This document shows positions 24,664 through 33,076 of a stretch of DNA of 43,331 nucleotides, in pieces; position 1 is the stretch's first letter, and each line of letters starts with the position of its first letter. Position numbers and translations under genes: made by a program. A model generated the notes under the pieces. The model was not told the DNA's origin. It ran no database searches and saw only the letters and a list, made by a program, of their open reading frames with translations. Source of the stretch: Rhodobacter sp. (GTDB taxonomy: Bacteria > Pseudomonadota > Alphaproteobacteria > Rhodobacterales > Rhodobacteraceae); contig JADCEF010000019.1 of NCBI GenBank assembly GCA_020250445.1, positions 1 through 43,331 of the forward strand, given 5' to 3'.

Positions 24664-27117
24664 TCAGGTGCCGCGCGGTTTGGCGCGCAGCGTCGGTTCC
24701 GCTTGCGTCGGGTCCTCGGGCCAGGGATGGCGCGGATAGCGCCCGCGCATGTCGCGGCGCACATCGCCATAGCTGTTGGTCCAGAACCCCGGCAGGTCTG
24801 CCGTCACCTGAACCGGCTTGCCGCCCGGCGACAGCAGCGTGATCCGCAGCGGTGTCCGCGCCGGCCCGACGGTGGGATGGCGCGTGACCCCGAACATCTC
24901 CTGCAGGCGGACCTCGATTGCCGGTACCTCGCCGTCATAATCGATTTCGACGCGCCGCCCCAGCGGTGTCTCGTACTGCGCGGGGCACAGACGGTCGATC
25001 AGATGCATCTGGTCCCGGCCCAGCGACTGGCGCAGCGGTCCGGTCAGATCGAGCGCGCGCAGGTCGGCCTCTGTCCGCAGGTCCGCAACAAAGGGCAAAA
25101 GCCACCCTTCGGCCCGCGCCAGCAGCGCGGCATCCGAACAGTCGGGCAGATCGGCCCCGCCGCCGCGCGCCAGTTCGATCCGGGCACGCAGGCGGCGGGC
25201 GGGGTCGGTCCAGGGCAGGCCCAGGTCGCGCAACCCGTCCAGCGCGGCCCGCGCAACCGCCTCGGGCGGGACATCGGGCCAGGGGTGATCGGACAGTACA
25301 AGGGCACCCAGCACCTCTTGCCGCCGAGCCGTTACCCGGCCCTCGCGCCGGGACCATTCGCACAGGGTACGTTGCTCGATCCGGTCGGCGAACAGGCTGC
25401 GCAGATCGTCCTCGTCCAGCTGGATCGCCTGACGCACCCGCGCCTCGCGCAGATCGCCGTCAAGATCGGTCGCCACGATCAGCCGTGCCCCCGACAGGGG
25501 CAGCCCGGGGTCCATCGCCGCGCCCTTTCCCCCTGAAAGCACCCAGCGCGGGGCATCGCCCTTGCGGCGCAGCCCGATGCGGTCGGGGTAGGCAAGGGCG
25601 GCCATCCCTGCGGCGGACAGGTGCGGGCCAGCGCCCTGCGGGACGGCCCGCGCCAGACGGCGGGCCTCCTCGCGGATACGCTCGACCGTGGGGCGGTGCA
25701 GGGCACCCGGGTGATCGCGGTCGAACCGCAAGGGGTCGCGCAGCGCCGACAGACGTTGCACAAGGTCGGGCGGCGCGCCGGGCAGCGGATCACGTTCGGC
25801 CAGCAGGGCGGCCAGGGTCGCGCCCGCAGGCCCGGCGCGCAGCAGCATATGGCCAAGGCGCGGATGCAGCGGCAGGGTGGCCAGCGCACGCCCATGACCG
25901 GTGATGCGCCCCTGCGTATCCAGTGCGCCCAGCGCGGCCAGAAGGGCGCGCGCCTCGGCCAGCACGCCGGGATTGGGGGGTGTCAGAAAGGCAAGGCCCG
26001 CCTCGCTGCCCCAAAGCGCCAGTTCCAGCGCAAGGCCCGTCAGATCCGCCGCCTCGATCTCAGCGGGCGGAAAGGGGGCAAGGCCGCCCTCTTCGGCGCG
26101 CGACCACATCCGGTAGCACAGCCCTTCGGCCACGCGCCCGGCCCGGCCGCGCCGCTGGTCCGCCTCGGCCCTGGTCACCCGTTCGGTCACCAGCCGCGAC
26201 ATGCCGCTGGCCGGGTCAAAGCGTGCGCGGCGCGACCGGCCGCTATCGACCACCACCCGGATATCGGGCAGGGTCAGCGAGGTTTCGGCAATGGACGTGG
26301 CCAGAACGATGCGCCGCCCCTCGGCTACAGGGCCGGTTGCGGCGCGCTGGGCGGCGAAATCCATCGCCCCGAACAGCGGGCGCACCACGCAGCCGGGGGG
26401 CAGGCGGCCCTTCAGAAGCGTCTCGACCTTTCTGATTTCGCCCTCGCCCGGCAGAAAGGCCAGCACACCGCCCTGGTCCGTCTCGGCAACGGCCTGCAGG
26501 ATCAGCCCGGCCATGGCCGGCTCAAAGCGCACCGGGCCCGGCGGTTTGGGCAGCCAGCGCGTCTTGACCGCAAAGGCCCGCCCTGCCGAGGTGATCACCG
26601 GCGCACCCCCCATCAGGGCGGCGACCGGCGCGGCATCCAGCGTGGCGGACATCACGACAAGAACAAGGTCTTCGCGCAGGGCCGCGCGCACCTCAAGCGC
26701 CAGGGCCAACCCAAGGTCGGCGTTCAGGGACCGCTCGTGGAACTCGTCAAAGATCAGCGCCCCGATTCCGTCCAGCGACGGGTCGGACTGGATCATCCGG
26801 GTCAGGATGCCTTCGGTCACCACTTCGATCCGGGTGGCGCGGCTGACCTTCGCCTCGCCGCGAATCCGGTAGCCGACCGTCGCCCCCACCGCCTCGCCCA
26901 GCGTTTCGGCCATTCGCTCTGCGGCGGCGCGGGCGGCAAGGCGGCGCGGCTCCAGCAGGATGATGCGGCCCTGCACCAGACCGGACTTCAGCAGGGCCAG
27001 CGGCACGCGCGTGGTCTTGCCTGCCCCGGGCGGGGCTTGCAGCACGGCCTGGCGGGTTGCGCCAAGTGCTGCGACCAGCGCAGGCAGCGCCTCGTCTATG
27101 GGCAGGGTATCGCTCAC
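24664..27117 (-). CDS. hrpB: ATP-dependent helicase HrpB (DEAH-box)
   Basis: The 817-residue protein is full length for HrpB. Helicase motifs appear in order: GAGKTTRVPLALL (I, about residues 31-43), EPRRLAARAAAERMAE (Ia), DEFHERSLNADLGLALA (II, with DEFH), VMSATLD (III), then ATSIAETSLTLPDIRVVVDSG (V, in two parts) and QRRGRAGR (VI). The HA2-like and HrpB C-terminal domains follow, ending with LPGFWTNSYGDVRRDMRGRY typical of HrpB. The start is a GTG at 27117 with AAGG six bases upstream. It begins seven bases after the DUF3108 gene. Its cellular role is poorly defined. Confidence 0.95.
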   Translation of the reverse strand: MSDTLPIDEALPALVAALGATRQAVLQAPPGAGKTTRVPLALLKSGLVQGRIILLEPRRLAARAAAERMAETLGEAVGATVGYRIRGEAKVSRATRIEVVTEGILTRMIQSDPSLDGIGALIFDEFHERSLNADLGLALALEVRAALREDLVLVVMSATLDAAPVAALMGGAPVITSAGRAFAVKTRWLPKPPGPVRFEPAMAGLILQAVAETDQGGVLAFLPGEGEIRKVETLLKGRLPPGCVVRPLFGAMDFAAQRAATGPVAEGRRIVLATSIAETSLTLPDIRVVVDSGRSRRARFDPASGMSRLVTERVTRAEADQRRGRAGRVAEGLCYRMWSRAEEGGLAPFPPAEIEAADLTGLALELALWGSEAGLAFLTPPNPGVLAEARALLAALGALDTQGRITGHGRALATLPLHPRLGHMLLRAGPAGATLAALLAERDPLPGAPPDLVQRLSALRDPLRFDRDHPGALHRPTVERIREEARRLARAVPQGAGPHLSAAGMAALAYPDRIGLRRKGDAPRWVLSGGKGAAMDPGLPLSGARLIVATDLDGDLREARVRQAIQLDEDDLRSLFADRIEQRTLCEWSRREGRVTARRQEVLGALVLSDHPWPDVPPEAVARAALDGLRDLGLPWTDPARRLRARIELARGGGADLPDCSDAALLARAEGWLLPFVADLRTEADLRALDLTGPLRQSLGRDQMHLIDRLCPAQYETPLGRRVEIDYDGEVPAIEVRLQEMFGVTRHPTVGPARTPLRITLLSPGGKPVQVTADLPGFWTNSYGDVRRDMRGRYPRHPWPEDPTQAEPTLRAKPRGT

Positions 27118-27124
27118 GGATGCC

Positions 27125-27838
27125 TTATCGGCGTTTCAGCCGCGCATTTCCATAAATGCTTTCCATCGTCACATCCTTGACCTGCATCAGGCCCGATGCG
27201 GCAAGACCAAGCCGCAGGGTAAAGGGAAACCGCGCCTTTTCGGCCATGTCCCTGGCCGAAAAGCCTGCCAGCCGCCGGTACTCTCCGGGGCAGGCGATGC
27301 CCCCCTTGACCGCAGTCGGGGGGCCAAGCACCAGCTGGCTTCGCCGCTTGCCGTCAAACATGGTCAGCGCCTTGTTGCATTCCTTGCCCGGCGGGACATC
27401 GCGCAGCGTGGCGAACAGGGCTGTCAGCGGGTCCACCGTGCCGCCCTGTGTCGCCGGATCGATCCCGTCCGACTGCAGGTCACGGGGCGGGTTGTAGACC
27501 TTGACCTGCGGGATTCCGCGCCGGTACTCCATCACCGATTGCGATTGCCGCCGTCCGGTATCGGCCTGTTCGCTGTAGCGCGCGGGCGTGAAGCGGCCCT
27601 GCCGCAGGCTGCCTTCCGCCTGCCCGTCATAGCGGACCCGCCGCACGAGGCCCGCCAGACCCGTACTTTCCAGCCGACCCGACACGGCGTATCGCCCCCC
27701 GGCGGCCTCGCCGGAAAAGCTGAGCGTGCCCACCCTGATGCCGCGGATCGACAGATCAAACACCACCGGGGCTTCGGCAGCACAGGATGACGCGGCGAAA
27801 CCTGCCGCAAGAACTGCAAGTGCCAATCTGCGCCACAT
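27125..27838 (-). CDS. DUF3108 domain periplasmic protein
   Basis: The 237-residue protein has a Sec signal peptide (MWRRLALAVLAAGFAASSCAA, cleavage near AA-EAP). A beta-rich body follows, of the DUF3108 type, with FDLSIRGIRVGTLSFSGEA and SGRLESTGLAGLVRRVRYDG. The start at 27838 has AAGGAG seven bases upstream. Proteins of this family are thought to be periplasmic or lipid-associated; the function here is unknown. It leads a minus-strand run with hrpB and the MFS gene, and diverges from meaB. Confidence 0.85.
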   Translation of the reverse strand: MWRRLALAVLAAGFAASSCAAEAPVVFDLSIRGIRVGTLSFSGEAAGGRYAVSGRLESTGLAGLVRRVRYDGQAEGSLRQGRFTPARYSEQADTGRRQSQSVMEYRRGIPQVKVYNPPRDLQSDGIDPATQGGTVDPLTALFATLRDVPPGKECNKALTMFDGKRRSQLVLGPPTAVKGGIACPGEYRRLAGFSARDMAEKARFPFTLRLGLAASGLMQVKDVTMESIYGNARLKRR

Positions 27839-27965
27839 GCCGGGTCTCCTTCGGGCTGCGTTTTGGGGCCGCCGGGATACCACTTTACCATTCCGGCGCA
27901 ACAGGGCGTTGACTTTCGCGTGCGCCCGCGCGCCGATGCGCAGACCCTTGCCGGAGCCCTGGACC

Positions 27966-28967
27966 ATGATCGACGCAGCCGAACTGGCCCCCCGCCTGCG
28001 TGCAGGCGACCGCCGTGCCCTGGCGCGGGCGATCACGCTGGTGGAAAGTGCCCGCGCCGATCACCGGGTGCAGGCGCAGGCGCTGGTTTCGGCGCTGCGG
28101 GCCACGGGGCGGCAGGCGCTGCGCATCGGCCTGTCGGGCACCCCGGGCGTGGGCAAGTCCACCTTCATCGAAAGCTTCGGCCTGATGCTGACGGGTCAGG
28201 GACGGCGGGTGGCAGTGCTGGCGGTGGACCCGTCATCGGCGCGCTCCGGGGGCAGCATCCTGGGGGACAAGACCCGGATGGACCTGCTGTCGCGCGACCC
28301 GAACGCCTTCATCCGCCCGTCGCCGTCGCAGACCCAGCTTGGCGGCGTGGCGCGCCGCACGCGAGAGGCGGTGGCGCTGTGCGAGGCGGCGGGCTTTGAC
28401 GTTGTGCTGATCGAAACGGTGGGTGTGGGACAATCCGAAACCATGGTCGATGATCTGTGCGACCTGTTCGTTCTGCTGCTGGCCCCGGCGGGCGGGGACG
28501 GGCTGCAGGGGGTCAAGCGCGGCATCATGGAGATGGCCGACCTGATCCTTGTGAACAAGGCCGACGGCGATCTTCGCCCGGCGGCGCTGCGCACCTGCGC
28601 CGATTATGCCGGCGCGCTGCGCCTGATGCGCCCGCGCCCGCAGGACCCCGAAGGCTTTCCCAAGGCGATGACCGTGTCGGCCACCGAACGCGCCGGTCTG
28701 GCCGAGGCCTGGGCCGAGATGCAGGCGCTGGCCGCCTGGCGCAGGGACAGCGGCCACTGGCAGGCCCGCCGCGCCGCCCAGGCACGGCGCGCCTTCGAGG
28801 AAGAGGTGCGTCACGGCCTGCTGGCCGCACTGGCCAGCAAACCGGTGCGCGCCGAGATGGAGCGTCTGGGCCAGGCGGTGGAAGCCGGACATACAACGCC
28901 AGAGGCGGCCGCGGCCAGCCTTTTGTGGCTGCTGAACCGGGCAGGGGACCCGCATCCGGAAATCTGA
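27966..28967 (+). CDS. meaB: Methylmalonyl-CoA mutase-associated GTPase MeaB (ArgK family)
   Basis: The 333-residue P-loop GTPase protects and reloads B12-dependent acyl-CoA mutases. It has Walker A GTPGVGKST (residues 55-63), the family sequence AVDPSSARSGGSILGDKTRM (about 85-104), ETVGVGQSE (about 152-160) and the base-recognition NKAD (near 199). The ATG at 27966 was chosen because it begins the family's usual N-terminal helix; the frame is open upstream but overlaps the divergent gene. No mutase gene is adjacent in this window. Confidence 0.94.
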   Translation: MIDAAELAPRLRAGDRRALARAITLVESARADHRVQAQALVSALRATGRQALRIGLSGTPGVGKSTFIESFGLMLTGQGRRVAVLAVDPSSARSGGSILGDKTRMDLLSRDPNAFIRPSPSQTQLGGVARRTREAVALCEAAGFDVVLIETVGVGQSETMVDDLCDLFVLLLAPAGGDGLQGVKRGIMEMADLILVNKADGDLRPAALRTCADYAGALRLMRPRPQDPEGFPKAMTVSATERAGLAEAWAEMQALAAWRRDSGHWQARRAAQARRAFEEEVRHGLLAALASKPVRAEMERLGQAVEAGHTTPEAAAASLLWLLNRAGDPHPEI

Positions 28968-29023
28968 TCTCGCGGCGGGGATTGGATTGGGGTCGAGGGC
29001 TGTCTGCCTGAAGAGGAGACGCG

Positions 29024-29539
29024 ATGATTTCGGTCTTGCAGTTTCTGCGGGATGTTCCGGCCCCCTCCGGACCGGGAACGCGGCGCGTCATGACCTTCCG
29101 ACAGAGTGCTGAGAAGAAGCGCCAGCCGCATGGACCGCTGGCTGGAGAACAGGAAACTGTTCCCCAGGCCCCCGGCGGTCAGGCCGGGGCCATTGCCCCC
29201 CGCCGGCACCCTGCCAGGCGGGCAAACGCGCGGCGTTTCGGGGTCCGCCCGGAATGGCATCCCCTTTTCCCCGGATCGGGAAGGTCTTCCCGCCCGGCAG
29301 GCGGCGGGGACGCATTTTCAGCACCCTTCGGAAGGTGCGGGCGATTGCTGTTTGTGCTTTTGGCTGTCGGCGATGCTGCCCCGCTTTGCCGCGAACCTGT
29401 CTGCCGCCTGACTGTGCTTCACAGGATTCGTTCCGGCGTGTCTTGCGGGTTGTTTCGCCGTCTGTGTTTTGCCGCCGGGGGTGTTCCGGCGCGCAGTGGC
29501 ATCCGGGGGAATCGGCGGTCGGGGTGCGGGGCACGCTGA
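29024..29539 (+). CDS. Doubtful reading frame with a strong ribosome binding site, overlapped by element A
   Basis: GAGGAG at 29013-29018 stands five bases before an ATG at 29024, a strong translation start. The first 23 codons precede element A, which then fills the frame; downstream residues are low-complexity Arg/Gly/Pro-rich and not family-like. The original gene may have been short or interrupted by insertion. No function can be suggested. Confidence 0.25.
   Translation: MISVLQFLRDVPAPSGPGTRRVMTFRQSAEKKRQPHGPLAGEQETVPQAPGGQAGAIAPRRHPARRANARRFGVRPEWHPLFPGSGRSSRPAGGGDAFSAPFGRCGRLLFVLLAVGDAAPLCREPVCRLTVLHRIRSGVSCGLFRRLCFAAGGVPARSGIRGNRRSGCGAR
29093..29336 (+). mobile_element. Hairpin-rich MITE-like element, copy A
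   Basis: The ends are imperfect inverted repeats about 22-23 bases long: both begin ACCTTCCGA and contain GTGCTGARAA, with 20 matching positions. Inside are short hairpins GAACAG-GAAA-CTGTTC (29147-29162), CCCCGGC/GCCGGGG (29170-29189), a nine-pair stem with one bulge (29199-29222), AAACGC-GCG-GCGTTT (29224-29238) and CGGGAA-GGTC-TTCCCG (29277-29292). The right third aligns with the reverse complement of copy B at 34204-34583. No transposase is encoded and no target duplication is evident. It resembles a non-autonomous element mobilised by an absent transposase. Confidence 0.55.
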
Positions 29540-29727
29540 TCTGCAAGACCGGCTTTCCGGGTGCCCCGGTTGCGGTGGCCCTGCCGGGGCCGCAGGCAGC
29601 AGGGTCGGCGCCTGTGGTGCCGGCCAACGACCTGATCGTGTCTTGCCGGGTTTTCACGCGGGTTATCACCGGGATGCGCAAGGGGCAGATGCCACCCCGC
29701 AACCTTTGCAGGCCGGGACCGGGTCTG

Positions 29728-29762
29728 CCGGGGGCCGCGATGATTTTTTCTGCGGCCCCCGG
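29728..29762. repeat. Perfect 11-pair stem-loop
   Basis: CCGGGGGCCGC (29728-29738) and GCGGCCCCCGG (29752-29762) pair perfectly around a 13-base loop that contains six consecutive Ts (29744-29749). There is no U-tract after the stem. It lies outside element A and about 400 bases before fghA. Function unknown. Confidence 0.6.
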
Positions 29763-30067
29763 TCTGTTCCGCCACGGGTCATGCCGTTCCGGCGGTGGTG
29801 AATCATTTCCCGCAGTGTCCCGGCGGCTGCCGCCATGCCCCGCGCGCTGTGTGCCGCCGGTGCTTCGCTGGCCACGCGGGCGGCCAGGCGTTGCGGCCCG
29901 GCTCCGCTTCTGCAAGCGGGTCCTGCATGGACGTTGCCGCCCCTGGCCGTTTCTGCGGGCAGGGCCGCAGGCGGCAGGCGTGAGGATTGGCGCCGGTGCG
30001 CAGCGCTGCCGCAGGCGGCGTCTGTATCCCGGCCCGGCAGTACGGTATTGCACCGCAGGGCATTTGC

Positions 30068-30154
30068 GTGTCGAACCTGATCGTCGCGGGTGTCATCATC
30101 CTGACCGTCACCATGGTGATCCCCCGGGTGCCGGCCTGCAACGCTGGGCGATGA
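30068..30154 (+). CDS. Possible 28-residue hydrophobic peptide just upstream of fghA
   Basis: From a GTG at 30068, preceded by AGGG about nine bases upstream, the frame encodes VSNLIVAGVIILTVTMVIPR and a short polar tail. It ends 13 bases before the fghA ATG. It would form one membrane helix. Codon third positions are almost all G or C. It could be a small membrane peptide, a leader peptide, or chance. Confidence 0.25.
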   Translation: MSNLIVAGVIILTVTMVIPRVPACNAGR

Positions 30155-30167
30155 AGAGGAAGAAACG

Positions 30168-30998
30168 ATGAAGACACTGTCGGAAAACCGGGCCTTCGGC
30201 GGCGTGCAAGGCACCTACAGCCACGCGTCCATTGCCTGCCGGTGCGACATGACCTTTGGCCTGTTCCTGCCTGCCGAGGCCGAGTGCGGGCCGGTGCCGG
30301 TGTTGTGGTACCTGTCGGGTCTGACCTGCACCCATGAGAATGCCATGGTCAAGGCCGGGGCGCAGAAATGGGCGGCAGAGGCGGGCGTTGCGCTGGTCTT
30401 CCCGGATACCTCGCCCCGTGGCGCGGGTGTTGCGGATGATCCGTCCTATGATCTGGGGCAGGGGGCGGGGTTTTACGTCAATGCCACCGAAGCCCCCTGG
30501 GCAGCCCATTTCCGCATGTGGGATTACGTGACAGACGAATTGCCGCGCGTGCTGTTCAACGCCTTTCCCGTCGCCGAAGACCGACAAAGCATCACCGGTC
30601 ATTCGATGGGCGGCCACGGTGCCCTGACCGTGGCGATGAGCTTGCCGGGACGGTTCCGGTCGGTGTCGGCCTTTGCGCCCATCGCCCATCCTGCTGCATC
30701 GGACTGGGGCCGCAGGCAGTTTGCAGCCTATCTTGGGCCGGACGAGGCAAAATGGGCCGCGCATGATGCCACCCTGCTGATGCGGCGGCGCGGGTTTGAC
30801 GGGCCGATCCTGATCGATCAGGGTTCGCAGGATGCCAATCTGGACCTGCTGACGCCCGAAGCGCTGGCCGAAGCCATGATGGCCCGGCGGCAGAACGGCA
30901 CGATCCGCATGCACAAGGGCTATGACCACAGCTATTTCTTCGTGGCCAGCTTTATGGAGGACCACATGGCGTTCCACGCGCAGGCGCTGCATGACTGA
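30168..30998 (+). CDS. fghA: S-formylglutathione hydrolase
   Basis: The 276-residue esterase-D-type serine hydrolase splits S-formylglutathione to glutathione and formate, the second step of glutathione-linked formaldehyde detoxification. It shows [19 protein letters not shown] (about residues 46-64), nucleophile elbow [10 protein letters not shown] (Ser near 147), the acid region in [12 protein letters not shown], and catalytic His in KGYDHSYFF (near 257). GAGGAAG lies upstream of the ATG. It is the first of five overlapping genes. The usual partner, glutathione-dependent formaldehyde dehydrogenase, is not adjacent. Confidence 0.94.
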   Translation: MKTLSENRAFGGVQGTYSHASIACRCDMTFGLFLPAEAECGPVPVLWYLSGLTCTHENAMVKAGAQKWAAEAGVALVFPDTSPRGAGVADDPSYDLGQGAGFYVNATEAPWAAHFRMWDYVTDELPRVLFNAFPVAEDRQSITGHSMGGHGALTVAMSLPGRFRSVSAFAPIAHPAASDWGRRQFAAYLGPDEAKWAAHDATLLMRRRGFDGPILIDQGSQDANLDLLTPEALAEAMMARRQNGTIRMHKGYDHSYFFVASFMEDHMAFHAQALHD

Positions 30999-31506
30999 GA
31001 CGCGCCTTTTCATCGATGCCGATGCCTGCCCGGTAAAGGCCGAAGCGGAACGGGTGGCCACCCGGCTTGGCGTGCGGATGCTGATGGTCTCGAACGGGGG
31101 TATCCGGCCTTCGGCCAACCCTCTGGTCGAAAGTGTCTTCGTGGCCGACGGCCCGGACGAGGCCGACAAGTGGATCGCAGAACGCGCCGGGCCGCGCGAT
31201 GTGGTCGTGACCGGCGACATTCCCCTTGCGGCGAAATGCCTGGCCGCCGGGGCGCGCGTGATCAAGCCCGATGGCGCGGTGCTGAACGCGGCGAATATCG
31301 GCATGATCCTGGCCTCGCGCGATCTGGCCGCAGACCTGCGGGCGGCAGATCCGTTCCGGCAGGGGGGCGGCAGGATGTTTTCCAGGGCCGACCGGTCGCG
31401 CTTTCTGGATGCGCTGGACCGGATGCTGCGCGCGGCGCAGGCAGACCGGCCACTGTCGCAGGCGGAACAGACACGAGGGCGGCCACCCGGCTTGATCGGG
31501 CGGTGA
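30991..31506 (+). CDS. UPF0178 (YaiI/YqxD, DUF188) family protein
   Basis: The 171-residue protein matches the YaiI/YqxD family, with the N-terminal Asp cluster [33 protein letters not shown] and the conserved [20 protein letters not shown]. The Asp pattern (DADAC...GD.PLA) recalls PIN-like nucleases, so nuclease activity is sometimes suggested, but function is unproven. It overlaps the end of fghA by eight bases and the next gene by four, so translation is coupled. Confidence 0.92.
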   Translation: MTETRLFIDADACPVKAEAERVATRLGVRMLMVSNGGIRPSANPLVESVFVADGPDEADKWIAERAGPRDVVVTGDIPLAAKCLAAGARVIKPDGAVLNAANIGMILASRDLAADLRAADPFRQGGGRMFSRADRSRFLDALDRMLRAAQADRPLSQAEQTRGRPPGLIGR

Positions 31507-32453
31507 CTGCCCAGCTTTCCCAGCCCCGCCGCCTTGCACTGATCGGCATCTTTTCGGCCATCGGCGGATCGCTGGTGTTTTCGGTCAATGATGTAGCCAT
31601 CAAGTTCCTGAGCGGGGACTACGCCCTGCACCAGGTTGTGCTGATCCGGTCCCTCATCGGCCTTGCGATGATGATCTGCCTGGTGCTGCCGTTCCAGGGC
31701 GGGTTTGCGGCGCTGCGCACATCCCGTCCGGGCACGCATCTGCTGCGGGCGCTGTGCGTGGTTGCTTCGAACCTGTTCTACTTTCTGGGCCTGGCCGCCA
31801 TGCCGCTGGCCGATGCCGTGGCGGTTTTCTTCGTGGCCCCGCTGATGATCACCGCCCTGTCGGTGCTTTTGCTGGGCGAGCATGTCGGCCCGCGCCGCTG
31901 GGTTGCGGTCGGTCTTGGTCTGGCCGGGGTCATCGTGATGCTGCGCCCCGGCCCCACGACCTTTCATGCCGCCGCCCTTCTGCCGCTGGCCTCGGCCCTG
32001 TTTTATGCGCTGATGCACATCCTGACGCGGCGGATGGGAAGGGCGGAACGCGCCGTGACCATGGCCTTCTATGTGCAGGTGTCGTTCATCGTCGTCTGCC
32101 TGTTCATGGGGGTGATCGTGGGCGACGGGCATCTTGCCAAGCAAAGCGATCCGTCGCTGGCCTTTCTGTTTCGCGGATGGACCTGGCCGGATTTGGCGGA
32201 CTGGCCGGTCTTTCTGGCCTCGGGCATGGCCAGCGCGCTGGGGGGATTGCTGATTGCCCAGGCCTACCGGCTGTGCGAGGCGGGGCTGGTCGCCCCGCTG
32301 GAATACGTCTCGATGCCCATGGCGATCTTCTGGGGGGTCGCGGTTTTTGGCACCTGGCCGGACGGAACCGCCTGGACGGGTATTGCGTTGATCTGCGGCG
32401 GCGGGCTTTACATGCTGTGGCGCGAGGCAGCACAAAGGGGAAAGACGGGATGA
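31503..32453 (+). CDS. DMT-superfamily (EamA) transporter
   Basis: The 316-residue membrane protein has about ten helices in two EamA repeats. [20 protein letters not shown]-like sequence lies near residues 97-120, and [20 protein letters not shown] lies in the second repeat near 250-269. It begins with a GTG at 31503 that overlaps the UPF0178 stop (GTGA). EamA proteins export metabolites such as amino acids or import small molecules; nothing in the sequence fixes the substrate here. It resembles, but is distinct from, the other EamA protein at 35216-36184. Confidence 0.88.
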   Translation: MTAQLSQPRRLALIGIFSAIGGSLVFSVNDVAIKFLSGDYALHQVVLIRSLIGLAMMICLVLPFQGGFAALRTSRPGTHLLRALCVVASNLFYFLGLAAMPLADAVAVFFVAPLMITALSVLLLGEHVGPRRWVAVGLGLAGVIVMLRPGPTTFHAAALLPLASALFYALMHILTRRMGRAERAVTMAFYVQVSFIVVCLFMGVIVGDGHLAKQSDPSLAFLFRGWTWPDLADWPVFLASGMASALGGLLIAQAYRLCEAGLVAPLEYVSMPMAIFWGVAVFGTWPDGTAWTGIALICGGGLYMLWREAAQRGKTG

Positions 32454-33076
32454 CGCGACCGCAGGCGGTGATCTTTGACATCGGCAATGTGCTGATCGAA
32501 TGGAACCCGGAACGCTATTACGACAGCCAGTTGGGCGAGGCGGCCCGCCGCCGGCTGTTTGCCGAGGTTGATCTGCACGCCATGAACGAGCAGATCGATG
32601 CGGGCGGGCCGTTCCGCGAGACGGTCTATGATCTGGCAGACCGCACCCCCGACTGGGCTGAGCAGATCCGCTGGTGGCATGACCGCTGGATCGAGCTTGC
32701 CTCGCCCCGGATCGACCGCTCGCTGGTGCTGCTGCGGGCCCTGCGCCGCAACGGCGTGCCGGTGTTTGCGCTGTCGAATTTCGGCGTCCACAGCTTCGCC
32801 TATGCCGAAACCCGATATGAGTTTCTGGGCGAGTTCGACCGGCGCTATATCTCGGGTCATATGGGGGTGACCAAGCCGAACCCGGAGATTTACCGCAAGG
32901 TAGAGGAGGACTGCGGCCTGCCACCCGAGGCCCTGCTGTTCACCGATGACCGGGCCGATAACATCACGGCCGCCCGTGCCCGCGGCTGGCAGGTGCATCT
33001 TTTCGACGGGCCGGAAGGTCTTGCGCGGCGGCTGGTCGCGGCAGGCCTTCTTGCGGCGGCAGAGGCAGCGGCATGA
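32450..33076 (+). CDS. HAD-superfamily hydrolase (subfamily IA, YihX-like)
   Basis: The 208-residue protein has motif I FDIGNVLIEWNPERYY (residues 9-24), where the second Asp of DxD is replaced by Asn (DIGN). Motif II is ALSNFGVHSF near 105, a motif III Lys lies in GVTKPNPEIYRK near 142, and motif IV is LFTDDRADNITAARARGW near 162-179. The DxGN variant is typical of YihX-like glucose-1-phosphatases and haloacid dehalogenase-like members. It has AAGGGG upstream and ATGA overlaps at both ends, placing it firmly in the fghA operon. The substrate is unknown. Confidence 0.88.
   Translation: MTRPQAVIFDIGNVLIEWNPERYYDSQLGEAARRRLFAEVDLHAMNEQIDAGGPFRETVYDLADRTPDWAEQIRWWHDRWIELASPRIDRSLVLLRALRRNGVPVFALSNFGVHSFAYAETRYEFLGEFDRRYISGHMGVTKPNPEIYRKVEEDCGLPPEALLFTDDRADNITAARARGWQVHLFDGPEGLARRLVAAGLLAAAEAAA

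Larger units (their letters stand above)
28968..30167. other. 1.2 kb region without firm genes between meaB and fghA
   Basis: Translations here are rich in Arg, Pro, Gly and Cys in every frame and match nothing I recognise. The region holds a strong ribosome binding site and ATG at 29024, hairpin-rich element A (29093-29336), a perfect 11-pair stem (29728-29762) and a possible 28-residue hydrophobic peptide at 30068-30154. The centre (29340-30060) reads like decayed or inserted DNA. This is one of two accessory-looking gaps flanking the fghA operon. Confidence 0.55.

Noticed and set aside
25621-27180. 519-residue plus-strand open frame opposite hrpB
   Set aside because: Antisense to full-length HrpB with all helicase motifs; composition is low-complexity.
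29254-30171. 305-residue plus-strand frame before fghA
   Set aside because: It starts inside element A, is Cys/Arg/Pro-rich, and shows no domain or codon bias expected for a gene. Treated as non-coding.
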